The notes beneath the pieces were generated by a model. It was not told where the DNA came from, ran no database searches, and worked only from the letters and a program-made list of their open reading frames with translations. Positions 25,453 to 32,622 of a stretch of 64,000 nucleotides of DNA are shown here, in pieces; position 1 is the stretch's first letter; each line of letters opens with the position of its first letter. The DNA is taken from the NCBI RefSeq assembly GCF_040801785.1, contig NZ_CP161805.1, forward strand, positions 1,922,001-1,986,000, in the 5' to 3' direction. Position numbers and translations under genes: made by a program. Origin of the DNA: Sulfitobacter sp. LCG007. Its GTDB lineage: Bacteria > Pseudomonadota > Alphaproteobacteria > Rhodobacterales > Rhodobacteraceae.

Positions 25453-26950
25453 GGTCCGGTCTCCTGAGGCTGTCATAGCGTCTGCAATCGGCGACCGGCT
25501 CGCAGCTCAGGCGCAGTGCGTCCGGTGTCGCGATGGTCAGGGGCGGCGCCGGCTCGCGGCGGCGGGCGAGGATGTTCAGGACGACGGCAGACGAATGGAC
25601 GCCCTCGCTCAGAGCCTCGGCGCAGGCCGCGTCCACCGCGTCCAGGCCGTCGGTCAGGATCGCGCTCAGGATCTCGACCATCTGGCGGTCGCCGTTCGGC
25701 ACGCGGCCGAGCTTGCGCTGCACGCGCCGCATCGCCGCCGGCAATTCCCAGTCCTTGAACGGCGCGCCGTTCCGCAGCGCGCCCGGCTTTCGGGCGAGTA
25801 CAGGCACGTAATGCAGCGGATCGAAGATGTCCTTGCCGCGACCGAAGGCGCGGGCGTGCTCGCCGACAATCTTGCCATCCTGCCAGATCTCGATCCGTTC
25901 GGCATAGGCACGGACCTCGACAGCCCGGCCGACCGCGCGGGCGTCGACCGAGTATCGGTTGTTATCGAACCGCACGAGGCAAGTCTTCGACACGGAGGCA
26001 GGCACCGCGTGGAAGCCGTCGAACCGCCCGGCATAGGGCACGAGGCACGGTCGCTCTTCCTCGAACACCTCCCAGGTCGTCCGGTCGCGCATCTCCGGAT
26101 GGGGGTGCGACTTCGCCCAGGCGACGCAGCGGTCCTCGAGCCAGGCATTGAGCTCGGCGTAGCTCTTGAACCGCGGCCGCGGCACGAAGAACCGCCGGCG
26201 CACCACGCCGACCTGGTTCTCGACCTGGCCCTTCTCCCAGCCGGAAGCAGGCGTGCAAGCGACCGGATCGACGAGGTAATGCCCGCACATCTGCTGGAAG
26301 CGGCGATTGTAAGCCCGATCCCGGCCGACGAAGATCGTGTCCACGGCGGTCTTCATGTTGTCGTAGATACCGCGCGCGCAGGCGCCGCCGAAGAAGGCGA
26401 AGGCCTTGTCGTGCGCGTCGAAGACCATCTCCTGGCTCTCGCGCGGATAGGCCCGCACGAACAGCATCCGACTGTAGCAGAGCCGGACATGCGCGACCTT
26501 CACCGTCGTGGTCACCCCGTCGATCAGGACGACCTCATGGCTCCAGTCGAACTGGTAGGCTTCGCCGGGATCGAAGCTCAAGGGCACGTAGGCGGCAGCC
26601 GAGGCTTCCCGTTCGGTCTTCGTCCACGACGAGGCATAGCGCCGGACGGCATCATAGCCGCCTTCGTAGCCGAGCGCCTGAAGCTCCTCGAAGATCCGGA
26701 TGCGCGTGAGCCGGTCCCGCTTCGGTTTGCGGGCGTTCTCGGCCAGCATCCGGTCGAGCTCGTCCTTCCAGGGCCCTATCTTGGGCTGCGGCTGGACGCT
26801 GCGCTCGTAGCTGAACTCCGTTGCTCCGGACCGGATCACCCTGCGCACCGTGTTCCGCGATACGCGCAGCTCCCGGCAGATCTGCTTGATCGGCTTCTTG
26901 TCTTGGAAATACGCCCGACGGATCTTCGCGATTGTCTCCACGACCAACAT
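25385..26950 (-). CDS. istA: IS21-family transposase IstA
   Basis: A 521-aa DDE transposase, normal IS21 length and apparently intact. The N-terminal helix-turn-helix reads [24 protein letters not shown]. The RNase H-like core has its acidic triad in AYQFDWSHE (Asp), [11 protein letters not shown] (Asp) and [12 protein letters not shown] (Glu). The C-terminal Mu transposase-like beta domain reads [30 protein letters not shown]. It is transcribed leftwards into istB. Whether the element still moves cannot be told from sequence. Confidence 0.95.
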   Translation of the reverse strand: MLVVETIAKIRRAYFQDKKPIKQICRELRVSRNTVRRVIRSGATEFSYERSVQPQPKIGPWKDELDRMLAENARKPKRDRLTRIRIFEELQALGYEGGYDAVRRYASSWTKTEREASAAAYVPLSFDPGEAYQFDWSHEVVLIDGVTTTVKVAHVRLCYSRMLFVRAYPRESQEMVFDAHDKAFAFFGGACARGIYDNMKTAVDTIFVGRDRAYNRRFQQMCGHYLVDPVACTPASGWEKGQVENQVGVVRRRFFVPRPRFKSYAELNAWLEDRCVAWAKSHPHPEMRDRTTWEVFEEERPCLVPYAGRFDGFHAVPASVSKTCLVRFDNNRYSVDARAVGRAVEVRAYAERIEIWQDGKIVGEHARAFGRGKDIFDPLHYVPVLARKPGALRNGAPFKDWELPAAMRRVQRKLGRVPNGDRQMVEILSAILTDGLDAVDAACAEALSEGVHSSAVVLNILARRREPAPPLTIATPDALRLSCEPVADCRRYDSLRRPDHGKIAGAGRDGPAQALRNEGGV

Positions 26951-27000
26951 CCCGCACCTGCTCCCGGTTGCTCCAGGAGCATCATGGCCACCGATGTAAG

Positions 27001-27053
27001 GGGGTCATTTTTGGACGCCGATCACCCCGCTACGGGGTCATTTTTCCACGCCG
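27001..27053. repeat. Right terminal repeats of the IS21-family element
   Basis: Inverted counterparts of the left repeats at 27001-27020 and 27034-27053, both beginning GGGGTCATTTTT on the plus strand. The copies are spaced 33 bases apart, against 24 on the left. Confidence 0.75.
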
Positions 27054-27312
27054 GGTCACAATATGTGCGCTCGAAGAACTTCCGACCGGCGACCGGAAAC
27101 CCGCTGGGAAGGCGTTCATGGCATGGCGGCCAAAACAGAAGCCCCGCACAAAAAACAGGACACCCCGTCACAACGGTTGTGACACTCATCCTTCCGAAAC
27201 CCCGTCCAGAGGCGCAACCGTCCTGAAATTTGTGACGTGAAAGCCGAATTTCGGCTCCAGCGCGTCACACAAAGCAGGACACATATACATCTAGCCATAG
27301 GCAGGAGAGCAA

Positions 27313-27852
27313 ATGAGCAAGACACCAACCAAGCCAAACCCCGATATCGGTATTGCCTTCAGCGGCGATGCCAAGAAAGGCCAGCAGGTCCAGCTGGCCT
27401 GCGACGGTGCCTTGGAGGCGATATTCGGAACCGACATTCCCGAGATGGCACAGGCGCTGACGCACCAGTGTTTCAAGGCCCTGAAGGCGGACGAGATGAG
27501 CGACGACTTGCCCGCCAACGACGAGCGGTTCTTCATGCTAGCAGCGGTATCGGAGATTAAGCCCCGCGATGGTGTCGAGCGCATGCTCGCCGTCCAGATG
27601 GCCGCAACGCACGTCGCAATGATACGCGCAGGTCGATGGCTGGCGAACGCGCAAACAGTTGAGCAAGTAAACGCGCACTATTCCGGGTACACCAAGCTGG
27701 CCCGCGCCTATTCCAAGCAGATGGAGGCCCTTCGCCAGCATCCAAACGGCGGCAAGCAGACCGTGACGGTTCAGCACGTCAACGTGTCGAATGGCGGGCA
27801 GGCTATCGTGGGGGACGTGACACACGGGGGGAGGGTTGGGAATGACAAGTGA
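27313..27852 (+). CDS. Hypothetical protein of the integrative element (small gene 1)
   Basis: A 179-aa soluble protein. ATG at 27313 follows GGCAGGAGAGCAA. The middle is helical (about 30-140: MAQALTHQCFKALKADEM, VERMLAVQMAATHVAMIRAGRWLANA). The segment YTKLARAYSKQMEALRQHPNGGKQTVTVQHVNVSNGGQAIVGDVTHGG near the C-terminus is a recurrent signature. I recall it from uncharacterised proteins of alphaproteobacterial islands, but know no function. The gene overlaps the next by 11 bases. There are no transmembrane segments or signal peptide. It lies between the IS element and tRNA-Thr. Confidence 0.75.
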   Translation: MSKTPTKPNPDIGIAFSGDAKKGQQVQLACDGALEAIFGTDIPEMAQALTHQCFKALKADEMSDDLPANDERFFMLAAVSEIKPRDGVERMLAVQMAATHVAMIRAGRWLANAQTVEQVNAHYSGYTKLARAYSKQMEALRQHPNGGKQTVTVQHVNVSNGGQAIVGDVTHGGRVGNDK

Positions 27853-28108
27853 CGGTAACCCCATAGACCCCGCTCAGCGTTTGCGAGACGCGCCCAGGTG
27901 CCGCGCAAAGGCCAAGAGAACGGGACAACGGTGCAAATGCCCTTCCAGGCGAGGTTGGAACGTCTGTCGCCTTCACGGCGCTGGGGGTGGAGCGCCGCGC
28001 GGAAACGCGCATACGAACTACCGGCATCGGCTCCGCAGTCGTGAAATGATCGAAATTCGGAGGCTGGTTTCGATGCTCTGCAATGACGGACTGCACACCT
28101 CAAGCTAA
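27842..28108 (+). CDS. Small Cys-rich hypothetical protein of the integrative element (small gene 2)
   Basis: An 88-aa basic protein. ATG at 27842 lies inside the end of the preceding gene, with GGGGGAGGG upstream, so translation is coupled. A probable zinc-binding patch is seen at about residues 20-45: CRAKAKRTGQRCKCPSRRG, then WNVCRLHGAGGGAPRGN, giving four Cys and a His (C-x9-C-x-C-x9-C-x2-H). The RGWNVCRLHGAGGGAP...NYRHR pattern occurs widely in short alphaproteobacterial island proteins, sometimes misnamed as glucan biosynthesis proteins. Function unknown; nucleic-acid binding is plausible from charge and metal ligands. Confidence 0.72.
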   Translation: MTSDGNPIDPAQRLRDAPRCRAKAKRTGQRCKCPSRRGWNVCRLHGAGGGAPRGNAHTNYRHRLRSREMIEIRRLVSMLCNDGLHTSS

Positions 28109-28203
28109 CGCCGCATCAACTCAGCTGGGGTGGACTCAAGGGTGGATGGAAGTGCCGTCCAGCTGATTAAACCATTATAAATCAATAGTTTGATCTGGTT
28201 TGA

Positions 28204-28217
28204 TGGTGCCCCCACAC
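28204..28217. repeat. Right attachment-site copy within tRNA-Thr
   Basis: The 3'-terminal 14 bases of the tRNA-Thr gene, repeated at 24088-24101. With the left copy it bounds a 4.1-kb segment. Confidence 0.75.
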
Positions 28218-28279
28218 GGACTCGAACCGCGGACCTACTGATTACAAATCAGTTGCTCTACCAGCTGAGCTATAGGGGC
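28204..28279 (-). tRNA. tRNA-Thr (anticodon TGT)
   Basis: A complete cloverleaf on the minus strand. The acceptor GCCCCTA pairs with TGGGGGC, the D arm is AGCTCAGCTGGTAGAGC, the anticodon stem ACTGA/TCAGT carries the loop TTTGTAA (anticodon TGT), and the T arm is CGCGG-TTCGAGT-CCGTG. CCA is encoded at the 3' end. The insertion event left the tRNA whole. Confidence 0.97.
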
Positions 28280-28315
28280 AGACCCGGATGGGCCGGCGCA
28301 GGGTGTGCGCCGGGC

Positions 28316-28345
28316 GATATAGCAGCAGCCCTGCGGGGCTGGCAA
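28316..28345 (-). promoter_or_regulatory. Promoter of tRNA-Thr
   Basis: Read on the minus strand: TTGCCA (28345-28340), an 18-base spacer and TATATC (28321-28316), about 37 bases before the tRNA. A GC-rich stem (28293-28313) lies between, and could also act as terminator of cheD. Confidence 0.5.
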
Positions 28346-28382
28346 GCCGGGAAAGCCGCATTCGTCATGCCTTCGAAACCTG

Positions 28383-28898
28383 TCAGAACAGTTCCATGTC
28401 GTTGCCGGGTTCAGGTTTGCTGGCCACTTCCGCGAGGTTTTCGCGCGGCGCGTCCTGCGACGCCTTCATCCGTACCCGTCCGGTTGCGGGCCAGAACATG
28501 ATCTGACGCGCTTCGGTGCCGCCCAGAGAGTGCCCTTCACATACGATTCCCTCCTTGCGGAAGAAATCGAGCGCGAATTCGCTGTTGCGTTTGCCGATAT
28601 CTCCCAGGCCGGCCATCATCTTCGCTCCGCCGAAGGCCTTTGCGTGCAGCCGGTCGCGCCGGCCACCAAGCTTAAGGATGTCGTTGATCAGCAGTTCCAT
28701 GGCGTTCAGACCCCCAAGATCGCAGATCCCGTTGCGAGACACGCTGACCGTGAGAAGCATGTGGTTCATTCCGCCCGCCTGAGCGACAGGGTCCCACAGG
28801 CAGCAGGAAACACACGAGCCAAGGATCGTCGAAATCACCGTATCCGGGGAATTGCAGGCCGCGCGTTCGCCTTGGGTGATCAGCAGTTTGCGTTCCAT
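28383..28898 (-). CDS. cheD: Chemoreceptor glutamine deamidase CheD
   Basis: A 171-aa chemotaxis enzyme that deamidates receptor glutamines and can interact with CheC phosphatase. The catalytic Cys29 lies in STILGSCVSCCLWDP and His46 in GGMNHMLL; the helix AMELLINDILKLGG and the segment AKAFGGAKMMAG...IGKRNSEFALDFF are typical. ATG at 28898 overlaps the stop of cheB by one base (TGATG), so the two are translated together. No receptor or cheA/W/R is in the window. Confidence 0.94.
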   Translation of the reverse strand: MERKLLITQGERAACNSPDTVISTILGSCVSCCLWDPVAQAGGMNHMLLTVSVSRNGICDLGGLNAMELLINDILKLGGRRDRLHAKAFGGAKMMAGLGDIGKRNSEFALDFFRKEGIVCEGHSLGGTEARQIMFWPATGRVRMKASQDAPRENLAEVASKPEPGNDMELF

Positions 28899-30016
28899 CA
28901 AGTAACCTTCACCCTTCCAGAACCGGGTTTGCCGCGTGCGGGGCGGCTGCGGTTCAATGCCGCGCCGATGCGGTCGAGCGGCAATTCCGTCTGGACCGCC
29001 CCGATCGCCTTGGCAGCCCGCGGCATCCCGTAGACGACGCAGCTCGCCTCGTCCTGTCCGAATGTCTTTGCGCCGTTCTGCGCAAGTTTCAGCAATCCGT
29101 CGGCGCCGTCCCTTCCCAGCCCAGTGAGTATGGCCGCGGATACATGCTTTGCTTCTGATTCGGCGGAGGCGAACAGCACGTCCACCGCCGGGCAATGGAC
29201 ATGGCGCGGCTCGTTGGGGACCAGATGGCATTCCCAGATGCCACCGCGTCGCCTGAGCGTCGTATGAAGCCCCTCCCCCGGCGCCATCACCAGATCGCCG
29301 CGCGACAGGGTGAGACCCTCGTGGGCAAGCATGACGTTGTGGTTGAGATGGCGTCCGAGCCGCTCGGCGAAGCTGATCAGGAAGTTGCCAGGCATGTGCT
29401 GGACGACAACGATCGGCGGGCCTTCCGGGTCGAGCGCCGGCAGAACCGCCTCGAGCGCGGTCACGCCACCGGTGGAGGCCCCGATCAGGATTATATCGCC
29501 CTCCTTGCAGGGCTGGCGGTCGCGTTGCGGCATGGTCGGCGGCGCCGAAGACCCGCTGCGCGCGGTGGCGCGCAGGTTTTCGTGCCGCGTGCAGGCCGCC
29601 TGGTAGACGCGGTCGCAGATATCGCGCACGACAGGCTCGGCAGAGCCGTTCTGCGGCTTGACCATGCAATCCACCGCCCCGCGCGAAAGCGCCTGGATCG
29701 CCGCCTGACTGCCGGCGACCGTGAGGCTCGACATCATCACCACCGGCATCGGACGCGCCTTCATGAGCCGCGACAGGAATTCCAGCCCGCTCATCCCGGG
29801 CATCTCGATATCGAGTGTCACGACATCGACCTTGTTGTGGCGCAGATAATCGCGCGCCTCGACCGCATCGGCCGCTTCTGCCACCACCTCGAGCCGGGGA
29901 TCGGACGAAAGAACGCCGCGGAGCCACGACCGGAGCGAACGCGAGTCATCGACGATCAGGACCGACCTTCGCACTACCGGGCGCGGTTTGGACCTCGTAT
30001 CTTCAATATAATTCAC
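28898..30016 (-). CDS. cheB: Chemotaxis protein-glutamate methylesterase CheB
   Basis: A 372-aa receptor demethylase/deamidase activated by phosphorylation. The N-terminal receiver (about 15-135) has acidic residues 23-24 in LIVDDSRS, phospho-acceptor Asp69 in [11 protein letters not shown] and Lys120 in MVKPQ. The C-terminal esterase has the catalytic triad Ser181 ([12 protein letters not shown]), His207 (VVQHMPGNF) and Asp303 ([11 protein letters not shown]). The start at 30016 gives a short N-terminal extension of 15 residues before the receiver. It forms a two-gene unit with cheD, reading towards tRNA-Thr. Confidence 0.96.
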   Translation of the reverse strand: MNYIEDTRSKPRPVVRRSVLIVDDSRSLRSWLRGVLSSDPRLEVVAEAADAVEARDYLRHNKVDVVTLDIEMPGMSGLEFLSRLMKARPMPVVMMSSLTVAGSQAAIQALSRGAVDCMVKPQNGSAEPVVRDICDRVYQAACTRHENLRATARSGSSAPPTMPQRDRQPCKEGDIILIGASTGGVTALEAVLPALDPEGPPIVVVQHMPGNFLISFAERLGRHLNHNVMLAHEGLTLSRGDLVMAPGEGLHTTLRRRGGIWECHLVPNEPRHVHCPAVDVLFASAESEAKHVSAAILTGLGRDGADGLLKLAQNGAKTFGQDEASCVVYGMPRAAKAIGAVQTELPLDRIGAALNRSRPARGKPGSGRVKVT

Positions 30017-30185
30017 CTGGAAGTCGAACTCCCCTTTAGCGTGGCTTGCAGGGCCATACCCGGGCGATATGACCCGACAGAAGTGAATTCAGGCTTAATG
30101 CGGACCGGATTCTCAGAGGTCTCCGGTCGGCTTGCCCTGAACTGCGGCGTCGGCTAGCAGGATGCCATCCTGAACGGGTTGACCG

Positions 30186-30899
30186 ATGTTTCGCCGATTT
30201 GCCGTCTTCTACACGCCGGGCCCGGGCCGCTTCGCCGATTTCGGTGCGGCCTGGCTGGGCTGGGATTCCCGACACGCCAAAGAGGTCCCGCACCCCGATA
30301 TCGCTGGGCTCGATGTTGCAGGACTGACGGAGACGCCCAGGAAGTACGGCTTTCATGCCACCCTGAAAGCGCCGTTCCGGCTGGCGCAGGGCCACGGCGA
30401 GCCGGCGCTGCTCGATGCAGTCGACGGTCTGGCGAAAGAACTGCAACCGGTAGGCCTGTCGGACGTCCGCGCCGAGTTCCGGCACGGGTTCGTGGCCTTG
30501 CGCCCGGCGGCGGCTTCAGGGCGGGACACCGCTGTGGGGCAGCTTGCCGAGCGCGTCATGCGCGAACTCGACTGGCTTCGCGCGCCTCTGAGCGATGAGG
30601 ATCGCGCCCGGCGCCGCGTCGACCGGCTGACGGCGCGGCAGCGCGGAAATCTGGAGCGCTGGGGGTATCCCTTCGTGGCCGAGGAGTTCAATTTCCATCT
30701 GACGCTGACCGGACGAACCGATTCGGATACCGCCGCCCGTCTGATCGCCGCACTTCAACCGGTGCTGGTTGAGTGTCAACCAGCACTACTTTCGGTCGAT
30801 TCACTCACGGTTCTGGGCGAATCCTGTGACGGCCGGTTCCATGAAATGGAACGGTTCCCGATTTCAATCATGGCTGGCACACTGGACCCTCCAGTCTGA
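30186..30899 (+). CDS. DUF1045 family protein, 2H-phosphoesterase-like
   Basis: A 237-aa protein of DUF1045. Two histidine motifs of the 2H phosphoesterase fold are present: KYGFHATLKAPFRL (His57, Thr59) and FNFHLTLTG (His170, Thr172). Family members are often encoded in C-P lyase (phn) clusters, where 2H enzymes act on cyclic phosphates. No phn genes are visible here, so that link does not carry over directly. ATG at 30186 is the first start with the MxRFAVFYTP family opening. It is divergent from cheB. Confidence 0.85.
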   Translation: MFRRFAVFYTPGPGRFADFGAAWLGWDSRHAKEVPHPDIAGLDVAGLTETPRKYGFHATLKAPFRLAQGHGEPALLDAVDGLAKELQPVGLSDVRAEFRHGFVALRPAAASGRDTAVGQLAERVMRELDWLRAPLSDEDRARRRVDRLTARQRGNLERWGYPFVAEEFNFHLTLTGRTDSDTAARLIAALQPVLVECQPALLSVDSLTVLGESCDGRFHEMERFPISIMAGTLDPPV

Positions 30900-31038
30900 A
30901 AATAAGCGCCGGATTTCAGCATATTCTGGCCTGAAATTCACAAAATCTGGGTTCGCCGCTCTTCTGAACCACCACCTGAGGTGTATGTCGGCTCAACCGG
31001 TTTCCGCGAAAGAAACGCCTCGGTTCGGCAGGATGAAA

Positions 31039-31067
31039 TTGACGTGAAGACTGGATTAACTTATTCT
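31039..31067 (+). promoter_or_regulatory. Sigma70-like promoter of the small membrane protein gene
   Basis: TTGACG (31039-31044), a 17-base spacer and TATTCT (31062-31067), in an AT-rich stretch unlike its surroundings. About 55 bases upstream of the start codon at 31123. Confidence 0.6.
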
Positions 31068-31122
31068 TAAGGAAGTTTGATCCAACGATTTACAAGTGTT
31101 TTTTCAAAGGAAAGTAGCATTC

Positions 31123-31341
31123 ATGCTTGAGACGATAATCTTTGCGGCGTTTGTAGTGGGTATCGTGGTTATCTCGACGCTGGACCGGAAAAAACGGAAA
31201 AGCGGAAGCGGCATTGACCTGACAATCCCGGAGAGGCGGCGGGACCTTGGCACACTCAAGAAGCCGGGGCACCATACCGATCGCTTCAGCGCGTGGCAAC
31301 CGCAGCTGGGCGACATCGCGGCATCCGGCCGGCGTCATTAG
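31123..31341 (+). CDS. Small single-pass membrane protein
   Basis: A 72-aa protein with one N-terminal transmembrane segment (LETIIFAAFVVGIVVISTL), a basic stop-transfer patch (DRKKRKS) and a polar cytoplasmic tail (IDLTIPERRRDLGTLKKPGHH). ATG at 31123 follows CAAAGGAAAG. It has its own promoter (31039-31067) and terminator (31396-31420), so it is a real monocistronic gene. I recognise no family. Confidence 0.7.
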   Translation: MLETIIFAAFVVGIVVISTLDRKKRKSGSGIDLTIPERRRDLGTLKKPGHHTDRFSAWQPQLGDIAASGRRH

Positions 31342-31395
31342 CTCAGGTCCCGGCGGAACCTCGCGCGGCCCGGCTTGCCGCGCATAAGTTTTACG

Positions 31396-31420
31396 CGCCC
31401 CCCTGTCCGGGGCGGTTTTT
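31396..31420 (+). terminator. Rho-independent terminator of the small membrane protein gene
   Basis: CGCCCC (31396-31401) pairs with GGGGCG (31409-31414) around seven bases, followed by GTTTTT. Confidence 0.75.
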
Positions 31421-31468
31421 GCGTCCATATCAGCATTCGGACGTAACCTCATCCCGGACCCGCCGCCC

Positions 31469-32503
31469 ATGAAACGATTCCACTGCCCGAACTGCAGCAA
31501 CGAGGTGCATTTCGACACCCATACCTGCGTACGCTGCGGCCAGAGCCAGGGCTATGCGCCAGAGGCCATGGACATGCAGTTGCTCCGGGACGACGGCACC
31601 GGCCCGCGTCGCTGTCTCAACGCCGATGGGGCAGGATGCAACTGGCTGGTACCGGAGGGCGACACCTCTGCGCTGTGCGCCGCCTGCAAGCACAACAACG
31701 TGGTTCCCGACCCGAGCTTTTCGGGGAACCGCCAACGCTGGGCCGAGATCGAGTTGGCCAAGCGCCGGCTCATCTATGCGCTCGACCGATGGGCCTTGCC
31801 GCACCCGACCCGCGAGGACAATGCGGGCCTCGCCCTCGCCTTCGACTTTCTTGCGGAGATACCCGAGCCCGACGGTAGGACCGAGACCGTTCTCACGGGC
31901 CATGCCGATGGGCTGATCACGGTGAACATTGCCGAGGGCGACGATGTCATCCGGACCGAGCGGCAGAGCGCGATGGACGAATCCTACAGGACCCTGATCG
32001 GTCACATGCGTCACGAGGTCGGTCACTACTACTGGCAGACACTGGTCGGGCCGTCACCCGCGCTCGACGAATTCCGCAAGCTTTTCGGAGACGAACGCGC
32101 GGATTACGCGCAGGCGCTCAAGACGCATTACGAGACCGGGGCCCCGGACGGCTGGCAGGACGCCTACATCAGCGCCTATGCCACGACCCACCCCTGGGAA
32201 GACTTCGCCGAGACATGGTCGCACTGGATGCACATCGTCGACGGGCTGGAATCCGCCGCGGCCTACGGTCTTGCCCCGCTGGATGATGACGGAAAGCCGT
32301 CCGGACTGGCCGGAGATCCCTACGCCGTGCGCGATATCGGACCCGTGATCGAGGCATGGGTGCCGCTAACGGTGGCCGTCAACAATCTCAACCGCGGCAT
32401 GGGACAACCCGATCTCTATCCATTCGTCCTGTCGCGCCCGGTGGAAGAGAAGCTGGACTTCATCAACCGGCTGATCCACGGCGCCGCGGCGGGGCGGGGC
32501 TGA
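31469..32503 (+). CDS. Putative zinc metallopeptidase with zinc-ribbon N-terminus
   Basis: A 344-aa cytoplasmic protein. An N-terminal zinc ribbon has CPNC (6-9) and CVRCG (20-24). A second Cys set follows (Cys49, Cys57 and CAAC at 70-73). The peptidase part carries HEVGH at 182-186 in GHMRHEVGHYYW, the zincin active site, then WEDFAETWSHWMHIVDGLESA with further conserved acidic and His residues. It matches the family of putative zinc-binding metallopeptidases (Peptidase_Mx). It stands 119 bases before the transglutaminase/DUF2126 gene; such peptidases are predicted partners of that system. The substrate is unknown. Confidence 0.88.
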   Translation: MKRFHCPNCSNEVHFDTHTCVRCGQSQGYAPEAMDMQLLRDDGTGPRRCLNADGAGCNWLVPEGDTSALCAACKHNNVVPDPSFSGNRQRWAEIELAKRRLIYALDRWALPHPTREDNAGLALAFDFLAEIPEPDGRTETVLTGHADGLITVNIAEGDDVIRTERQSAMDESYRTLIGHMRHEVGHYYWQTLVGPSPALDEFRKLFGDERADYAQALKTHYETGAPDGWQDAYISAYATTHPWEDFAETWSHWMHIVDGLESAAAYGLAPLDDDGKPSGLAGDPYAVRDIGPVIEAWVPLTVAVNNLNRGMGQPDLYPFVLSRPVEEKLDFINRLIHGAAAGRG

Positions 32504-32622
32504 GGCCTCAATTTTCGGGCATATCTGCCGCGATCGCCGCGGATTGCGCGGCCTTGGCACGCAATTGGGTGGAGCGCCGGAGGGGCATGTGAAACCATGG
32601 CGGAAACAACGCGAAGGCCGCC

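Larger units (their letters stand above)
24593..27060. mobile_element. IS21-family insertion sequence (istA-istB)
   Basis: About 2.47 kb. It encodes IstA and IstB in the usual overlapping order on the minus strand. Each end carries two related 20-bp repeats, as is typical of IS21 elements. The inner copies (24624-24643 and 27001-27020) match at 19 of 20 positions in inverted orientation. The outer copies (24600-24619 and 27034-27053) share the CGGCG...TGACCCC frame. Tips read TGT...ACA. I find no clear target duplication, and the integrase 3' half is missing beyond the right end, so an adjacent deletion followed insertion. Tip coordinates may be off by a few bases. Confidence 0.88.

Noticed and set aside
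24590-27066. Target-site duplication of the IS21-family element
   Set aside because: Only a three-base AAT can be matched with shifted tips; too short to claim.
27061-27312. Possible integrase 3' end or other gene between the IS element and small gene 1
   Set aside because: Short frames only; none contains the R-H-R-Y integrase residues or any recognisable motif.
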